From Endomychus coccineus (taxonomy: Eukaryota > Arthropoda > Insecta > Coleoptera > Endomychidae): a DNA stretch of 64,000 bases. Location of the stretch: assembly GCA_958510875.1 (NCBI GenBank), contig OY294069.1:175194868-175258867 (forward strand). The letters run 5' to 3'. A model generated the notes under the pieces. That model was not told the DNA's origin. It was given only the letters and a program-made list of their open reading frames with translations, and ran no database searches. Below, piece after piece: positions 25,501 to 34,500 of the stretch. Both the position numbers and the translations under genes were made by a program. Each line of letters starts with the position of its first letter. Position 1 is the first letter of the stretch.

Positions 25501-28500
25501 TTTCCCGCAAAGTTCCTACGCACCAGTAGTGATTTTGTGGCTTTAATGGATATTTTCGTGGAGGTGAATACGGGAGCCTAGGGTACGATTCAACACCTTC
25601 GAAAAGTGCATCAAACCACGTCTCCCTTGCAATTGTCGCCACAGGTTTCATCTCTTCTCGTCCTAGAGTGATGATAGTCCATTGTGACTCTGTATAATAT
25701 GTTTCTGATGCTGCTGCGACTAAAATTCTGAACGGTTGAACTGAAACGACTGTACTTACTTGGAGCAGATTTCACATTCAAATTTCTTTTCGGCAGTGTG
25801 CAGGAGCATGTGACGTTTCAAATTTCTCTTCTTGTTGAAAGTTACCGAACACATTTGACATTTAAACAGGTTGCCGTTTCCTTCTCCTGTCGATTTGAGC
25901 GGCGACGCCAGTACTTCTAAATTATAAATTTTCTGGTTTATAATATACCAGTCAAGACAGCAATGATTTAAAAAGGAAATACATCTTTCCACCTTGAACA
26001 TTTACACGCATATTACAAATTCGGTTCAAGTATTCCTGAAATAGAGTACTAGACAAAATTATCCAGTAACGTAACCAAAGCAAACATTTAATTAGAGCAA
26101 GCCTTGGATGGAGTTGAAGATTTTGTCGATTTGCAGTGAATGAAGATTAATTAGCTAATTGTTAACCCTGATCTGACGTATTTATTATAAAACACTCACT
26201 GCATCTTCTTAAATAAAAACATACATGATATAATCAAAACCCAGGTAACAAAGATAATTCCTCTGATAGGACAAGTATATCTACCTCGAAGTAAGAAATA
26301 TGGACTGGGTGCAAAGCAAGTTAGGTCTATACCCTCTAGATACATAAGGCCTGAGTGTTCGATAGTGACGTCCCAAGCCGGAGGCTATATACCGACAGTG
26401 AAACAAGTTTTATTTATTTTCCAGGACATACATAAGGACTTCCTGTTTAAACGGGCTTGTCAGATATGAGCTGAGTCCTTAGTTGCACCCCATTTGCTTT
26501 TTCTAATGTTAAAAACATGTCTTATAATGGATCTGTTTGTAATTTTCTTAACAATATGTAATTTAAATTTAGCTAATTGAAACAATACCAAAATAGTTCT
26601 CAAATTCCGTAAAATTTCTCAAAAACTTGATTTTTGAATCATCCTTCAAGTTACCTTTGACGATAGGTTCCTTGATCGTTGTCCTTTGAGAGAAGTTGTT
26701 CACATTCTCAAATCCTCCGCCCAGTTTATAAATATTATATTGAGTTTGCTGGAAAATATAATGTAAAAGCTCCCCTCAAACCTTTTATAATGAACACTTC
26801 GGTTTTTTGGTTCGCACGATGAAAAGTGACGTTTTAGCTAGTATTTAACCCTGTTTACCAGGAAAAGTAAGCTGGGCACACTGCCAGTGATTACTTTCTC
26901 TGGCGAGGTTCTGCAACTCAAAGGGTCGATGAAGTTTCTGGGAGTAATCCTAGACTCTAAACTGACTTGGCGCAAACACCTCGGATATCGAGGGAGGACT
27001 GTGTCCTTTTGGGAGTGCAGGAGAGCTTTCAGCAACACATGAGGATTACAGCCAAAGATCCTTTTTTGGATCTATACCGTTGTGAACAGGCCTATGGTCA
27101 CCTATGCTGCGGACGTGTGGTGGTATGCCTCTCACATCCTGTTAGGATGCCCGGCTTGGACATTTCTCAGGCATCGTTATTTCGGCGAAGCAAAACTGCT
27201 CCCAGAAGAACTTATGGAAGCCTGCGTTAGCAATATTGTGGGTTTCTGGCGGGCCACAAACCTGCTAGAATAGAATAGGACACGGGGCGCACAATAGGCC
27301 CAGCTAAGTGGCCTAAGTTTTATTTAACCCACCAAGATATTATCCCAGCTGCAGTCAATCATTGTTCTTCATCCTAGGAGAAAAAAAAGAGCCAATTCCC
27401 TTCAAAAATCTGATTGCATGGTAAAAAATGTTCATGATCTAACTAGAGGTCGAAGACATATGTATATGCAAAGTTCCAAGGTGGAAGCTGTATATCCTTT
27501 TTACCATATTATCCCAAGGAAATTTAAGTATGGTCTGTCCTGTGTATTGAAACTTACCTTGAGGTCGAGAAATCACGCCCTTGCCTTCGGTACACTGATC
27601 GTCGACATTTACTTGTTCGTCCAGAACCGCTTTTTGTCTTAAATCCCGTCTACCGTTTGTGAACGTATCGTGTTTTCTATGGTAAAAAAAAATAATATTC
27701 ATCCAGGTTAACCATAGAGGATAAACAGATGAATACGTACCTCATATGCGTGCGAAGCGACTGAGACGAGGCGAATAATTTCAAGCACGTAAGACATTTC
27801 TTAGTTTTTTTACCATTATGTGTGTGTAGGTGAGTCATCAGAGTGGATTTCAAGGAGAACGCTGCTCCACAGAAACACTGAAATCAATGGGTATTTGAAA
27901 AACAAAATGTAAAACAATAAAACGTGGGCGTGTTTTACGCAGAGATGTTAAGATAGAGTGCGCGAGCGACTATTTACGTGACCGGGTTTAAGATATATAA
28001 TCCGTATGGTGGGGAGATTTTACGTAGATGCTTATAGTTGCATAAAACACGATGAGAACCCATGTTTTCACAGAAGATAAATGCAAAAAATAGTTTTAAA
28101 CAAAATATTGTTGATTTATAAAGCCCAGAGATGATAAAACCACTGAATATAACGAGTCGCGCGAGCGTGGAGTGAAATTTAGTAAGAAGCAGAGAGAAAC
28201 ATCTCTCTGGTAAGGAGAGAGGATGAATCTCGTAGCTCAACCTCGGTCATTTATTTAACAATGCATTCATTGCGCTAGCGCACTCTATCCTTACATCTCT
28301 CTGGTTCACGGTGCACAATTTCAATTGTTTTATAACCTCCAAAATTCGTTCACTGATCCATGGCAACTTTGAAAAAACCCATCAGTCTGTATTTGTGTGG
28401 CTGTCCTTTACGAATTGCTCGCCTACACGATAACTCAAAAACGAAAGGTCATATTCAAATTTGTTTTTCAAGGAAATCGTCTAATAAACACACCCGTTTC

Positions 28501-31500
28501 GGAAAAGTTGAAAATGTTTAAAAATCGTAACCCCCAAAATATACATTGAATCGATTCAAAACTTTTATGCAAATTTAAAACTACTTTCTTCCAAATTTCA
28601 AAAAAATCGTTCAACAACAACATTTATTCAAGTAAACTTAAATTTACACCGTAATGTAACTGTTTATAACAAACGGCGATGAACCAAAGGATCTAGGATA
28701 TTCGGCTCCCACTTAGTAGGCTCCGGTTCGATTCCCAGAAACGGCAAGTTTTTTTTTTTGAAAACATTATTAATTTGAATATTATTTATTTAATTATGTA
28801 GAGGTAATGACGAATTCTATTGTTTTTCAAAGAAGTCGTGAAATAAACATACCCTTTTCTGAAGGCTGGAAAATTTAAAAAAATTATACTCTCAGCGAAA
28901 GCCGAAGAGCAGGTGAGATTAGGTGAATGCCTTGCAACCCATGGTGGCAACACTGATTCCCTTTGTCAATTTCCCAAGATTTAAAGTCGCTGTCGCTTGT
29001 ACAACGACCAAGTTCTTACCAACTTTGTACTGCCGAAAATAGGAGAGTTATTAGTTTGCGATTGCACTTAGTCAGCGAAATGGATAAAAACATTTTTTGA
29101 AAAGTAAAAAGGAAAAAAAAATTGTTGGTATATTGGAGAAGCAAAGCTGTTTTATCAATTATTAATTATATAAAAAATTCTCGGGAATTAGGTCACATTA
29201 ACACTCTGTTATAAATGTTCGTCTTTACGTACGTTTCGGTCTCACGACCATCATCAGAAGACTTATTTTGTTAAAAAGGAAAGCAATATGCGTTTGTACA
29301 TTATGAGAATATTACTTAACAGTGGTTTCTTGTTACAAAAAAATCTATACTTTAATATTAACGATACAATTTTCGATTATTCGTGGTTCTGTTCGTTTCG
29401 ACGGCGTGAGCTTTTTGATTGAAGATTGTGCGATATGGACGCTTGTGCTATTTAGTTTTAGTTAACCCCCTTTTTAACAAAATAAGCCTTCTGATGATGG
29501 TCGTGAGACCGAAACGTACGTAAAGACGAACATTTATAACAGAGTGTTAATGTGACCTAATTCCCGAGAATTTTTTATATAATTCATACTGGGTCAAGAA
29601 TCTTAATATATTATCAATTATTAATAAGATTTCAGTTAAATACCATGAATTACTAGAATTGGAAAAGCCTAGGAAGACATACAAGCTCAAATTGTAGCAA
29701 GGTACTATTGTTGTTTTTTATTCTTTTACACAAAGCTAGAAGTGACGTATTTTTAATCAGTTCCAAGTAATGTTATCTTAAAGGGACTGACAAAGCTATG
29801 GGGTTGTTTCTCACAACTTCAAATAGGAATGTATAAATCAGTCATTTAAAAGGCAATTCTGAAGAAAACAAGTGCATTTCAAGATGTTGTATGTACCCAT
29901 TTTTTATTTATGACAGTTGAATGAACCGACAACATACGGTCACTTGGCATGATTCTAAATAAAAATACAAGACGGCCTATTGAAGGATCGTACTTGTTTC
30001 GATACTATGAGCGCCATCTTTTAGATTTTGTAACGACTTATTGACCAACCCTAGTATTTTTGTTCTCATTATTTTAATTTCGTTAGAATTAAATTAATAA
30101 AAAGCTGTGATCACTTTTGTTAGCAAACTTTTTTATAAAGACAAGCGTTTGTCTGAAAGTGTACTAAAACACTCCAAAAACGTCCATTTACCAATTTTGA
30201 GAAGAATAATCACAAAACTCATCCGCCATCTTGAATTTTTTAATATTGACTGAAAAATCATGATCTCTGACCCCAAAGACCCCCATATTAGTCCAGGCTG
30301 TGAACCGGGATTTTAGCTATAATTAAAAAAAAAAACATGTAGGTAAGTTCGAATCTAAAACTTTTTTTTGCATTAGCTTCAGGAGATTCTCAGGACTATT
30401 CATACAGCTTAAAGCCTCTTGGGAACCCCAAACCCACCCATTGTGGGCGAAAATGGCCCGAAATCTCCAAATCTTGAATTGTATTTTCTACAAAAAAAGG
30501 TATTTTGGCATTTCGAGTGCACCTAGGAAGTTTTTTGGGTCGCTGAACACGAATCAGTAGCCAGATTTCCTTACAATCCATGTAGGGGTGGTCAAATCAA
30601 CAAAATTGGCCAATTCCGCACCCCTAATATGTTATTTGGCAATTTACGCGTTTTAGGCATTTCGAAAGCAACAAGGAGGTTTTTTTGAGTCGCTGAATAC
30701 GATTCCGAAGCCAGATTTACTCCGAAGTAATTTTAAAATGCCAAAATAATAAAAATTTTGAAGCGTGTCAAATTAGCCAGTTTTGTAAATTTCAGACCCC
30801 TACGATGATATTCGAGTAAATCTGGCTTCGGAATCGTATTCAGCGACCCAAAAAACCTCCTTGGTGCATTCGAAATGCCTAAAACACGTAAATTGCAAAA
30901 TAACATAAAGGGGTGCAAAATTGGCCAATTTCGTCGATTTTACCACCCCTACGATGGATTGCAAGTAAATCTGGCTACGGATTCGTGTTCAGCGAGCCAA
31001 AACATCCCCTGTGTGCACTCGAAATGCCAAAATACCTTTTTTTGTAGAAAATACAATTCAAGACTTGGAGATTTCCATTTTCGCCCCCAATGGGTGGGGT
31101 TGGGGTCCCCAAGAGGTTTTAAGGTGTATGAATGATCCTGAGAACCTCCTGAAGCTAATGCAAAAAAAAATGTCGATTCGAACTGACATGTTTTTTTTTT
31201 ATTTCCCGGTTCATAGCCTGGACTATCAGGTTGATTTGAAATTTTAGGCGAAGTGTATTTCTTTATGGCTTTTTGAATGTTATAAGGGGATAAATTATTT
31301 GATAATAAAACAGATGAAAGATGTTTTAATTCTGATTTTAAGGATTGGGGTTGAAGACTGTTAACTCATCTCAACCTACTATTCAAGATATTGCATTGAT
31401 TTTTCTAAGGGACATCTAATCGCGGGTAGATGGCGTTAGTTGTTCTATCTCTCTCTAGCACTTTCTGTTGTTGTTTCATATAAACATCAGCAGAGATATC

Positions 31501-34500
31501 TCAAATCGTTCCATTGTTGAGCTAGAGGAGGCAAAACAGCTGCCTGGAGCTATTTAACTAATCGAACTAGAGAGAAAGTTAATTTTAGTGAAACAAAACT
31601 CACCTCGAAAGGTTTTTCCTTGGTATGCGTGCGTACGTGTCTAATTAGGTCGGACGGTTTCTTGAAATCTCTGGAACAGTAGAGGCACGAGTAGAACTTG
31701 ACGGTGCCGACTTGTTTCTGCCTGAACAGATGATTCTTCACGGTTTCGTTGGTTCTAGGTTCGGCGACGCGCACGAACACGTCGTCCGAACTGGTGTTCT
31801 TCTTCACCGTTTCGACGATTTTATCGATATCGGCGGCGTCGACTAGCGACGAATTTTTTCCACTATCCTTTTGTTTATTCGACGACGACGATCCGTACAT
31901 ATGTTCCAACAATTTCAGTTGATCGATAACCGCGTCTTTCTGACTGCTGTGAGCTTTGCTCATGTGACCGTTGAGGGACGCGACTTTTTTGAATATACAG
32001 TCGCATTGGGTGCATTTGAAAATCTTCTCGCCGCTTGTAGGTGCCATGTGAGTTTTATGAACGTGAACTTTCAAGTTGCCTGCAATGAAGAGACATTTTG
32101 CAAGAATGTTTCATCGGATAGGAAGTAAATATTATAACATTTCACCGTTTTTTTTGGGTTTTGTGACTTTTTTCCAACTTTTGGTTTGAGAGTACAGAAA
32201 GTTAGGAAATTTTGTGTAGATCACGAAAAAAATAGTGAGAGAAAACCTCCAATGTAGGAAAATGTCGCTATTTATACAACTATATACAATTTCCCGTGTT
32301 TTTCGGCCAAAAAACGTTAATAGCTATGCATTTTAGGGAAAAGTTTCAAACAAAAGTTGTTCGGCATTAAATTTACCATAAGAATTGACTATCCAGATAT
32401 CAATTTTCTACGAATTTTCCACTCGTAGCGCGGGAAAACCGAATATATATAAATATATGTTCAATTAATGACTCTTTATATTATATATATTAATGATTGA
32501 TTGAAGTATATAAGGGTACATAACGTTACTAAAAGTGATGATTATAATAAATTTCCCACCATGTGATCAAATTTTCCGAGTTATGGGAAAAAACATTTTT
32601 TTTCAATCATAATGTACGACATTTTTATGTTTTTTGGGTCACTTATAACGAATTTTGACTTGGTTTTGTTCTGAAAAGTCATGGAAAACAAATTTTCCAA
32701 ATTATGAAAATTCTTTTTGCTTATCATGTATGACATATCATTTCTTATGTTTTTTGGGTCAGTTATAACGAATTTTTACTCAGTTTTGTTCTGAAAAGTC
32801 ATAGAAAATGTCTTATGTAAAATATTGAAGTACATGAAGAGGAGGATGAAGATGATGATGATGATGATCCATGAGAAATTGCAGAAATAGAAGAATTGGA
32901 TATTGGCTCTAGCAGCGAGTATGCCAGAAGTGAGACCGAGGACGACACCGACATCGCAGAGGACGATAGTTCTTCTGAAGAGGAAGCAAACAGTGAAGAA
33001 AGCGGTCCATCACCAATCAAAGTGCCCAGATATACACGGAGATCATGATTATCAAATGATGATAAATCAATAAAAATCTAATATAATCAAATTTGAAAAT
33101 TATTCTTGTTTCTCTTTTGTTACCTTAATTTTCCTAAATTTCACAAATAAACGATTTCCATGTCTTATCAGAACAAAACTAAGTACAAATTCATTATAAC
33201 TGACCCAAAAAACATAAGAAATAATATGTCATACACGATAATTGAAAAAAAAATTTCATAATTTGGAAAATTTGTTTTCCATGAATTTTCAGAACAAAAC
33301 TAAGTCAAAATTCGTTATTAGTGACTCAAAAAACATAAGAAATGATATGTCGTACATTATGATTGAAAAATAAACAAAAAACACGGAAAATTGTACCGGG
33401 ATATCAAAAATTATCTTGATCAAGGGTGGTTGTGGAATCTAAAACGTGTATCTTACGTTACGTTGAAATAATTATGTCACTGTCACACTGACATCATCAA
33501 TAACCTACAAATTTCGTACCTATTTATTTCAGTTGTAAAACAATAATGAACTACAAATTATGAAATAATTATGTGAACTTTGAACCTTTTCAGAGGTCGT
33601 GATAGCCACAATCCGTGTCAAAAACTGTTTTGAAATAGTTAATTTTCCGTAATGACGTTCACGTGAGAAGCCCGTAGCACGCGAGTTAGAAAAGTGCAAA
33701 CTGGTTGTACCTAATACGGCTTTACGACGACTTTTCGCGTGCCGTTTTCGCTCCATGTAGTTAGATTTAGTATCGGACCGTGCCCGACGGCCCTTCTTTT
33801 TTCGACAAATGTCCATTAAATAGGGAAATTTAATTAAAACAGTTTGAGCTATTCTCAGATCTCAGCTACGCGCTTCTAACGTGCGACGTACCAAAGGGAA
33901 TTTTCTGGCGTCTAAAATATACACGAAGCGGGTAAAAGCTAGCGGCCCCTCGCCAAAAACACTTTATTACAACTGGCGCCGGTCGCACGGGGCAAGAAAC
34001 GGCCCCAAATTAACAAGACCGAGGTAAAATGTATAAACTCTAACTTACGCGCAGCGAGCTCCTCGAGGCATATGTCAAAATGATTTCGTTCGTAGCTAAT
34101 TACATAGGACGTCTGGCGTTCATGCAATTATGTTTTTAGATAATTCGAACCTTCTAATTTCGATAGGCCACGTGAAAATCCCGGAGTCCAAAGCGCTAAA
34201 GACTTCGGAGTGTTACAATATTCGTATAAAATTGCGAAATTTCGCACTTTTAGAAACTTCAAATGAATTATGACATAATTATTTCAAACGTAAAGTAAGA
34301 CACACGTTTTAGATTCCACAACCACCCTTGACCAAGATAATTAATCTACGCAAAATTTCCTAACTTTCTGTACTATCAAACAAAAGTCGGAAGAAAAAGT
34401 CCCACTTTTGATAAAATGACTGTACTATTTCCAAATATGTATTTAGCATTTTTTTTTCACATTTGAAGAATGTTCAGGAAAATGAAGAAACTATTGCATT

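Larger units (their letters stand above)
29170..29620. mobile_element. Inverted pair of family C PLE tails with hammerhead-like cores
   Basis: 29170-29290 (minus sense) and 29440-29610 (plus sense) carry the same tail: TTCTCGGGAATTAGGTCAC, the ribozyme-like core, then TTATTTTGTTAAAAAGG. They form a foldback around a 150-bp centre. The same tail follows PLE coding sequence at 47.85-48.9 kb. Confidence 0.75.

Noticed and set aside
28676..28746. A functional tRNA gene
   Set aside because: The B box is perfect, but the acceptor stem does not pair and the A box is degenerate.
32799..33020. Ser-rich minus-strand ORF (73 codons)
   Set aside because: Shadow of the acidic frame on the plus strand; GAT/GAG runs read as ATC/CTC serine-rich text in reverse.
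33960..33990. Complete LTR retrotransposon around the TGGCGCC string in F6
   Set aside because: No LTR pair, gag or pol sequence is nearby; a short string alone cannot support it.
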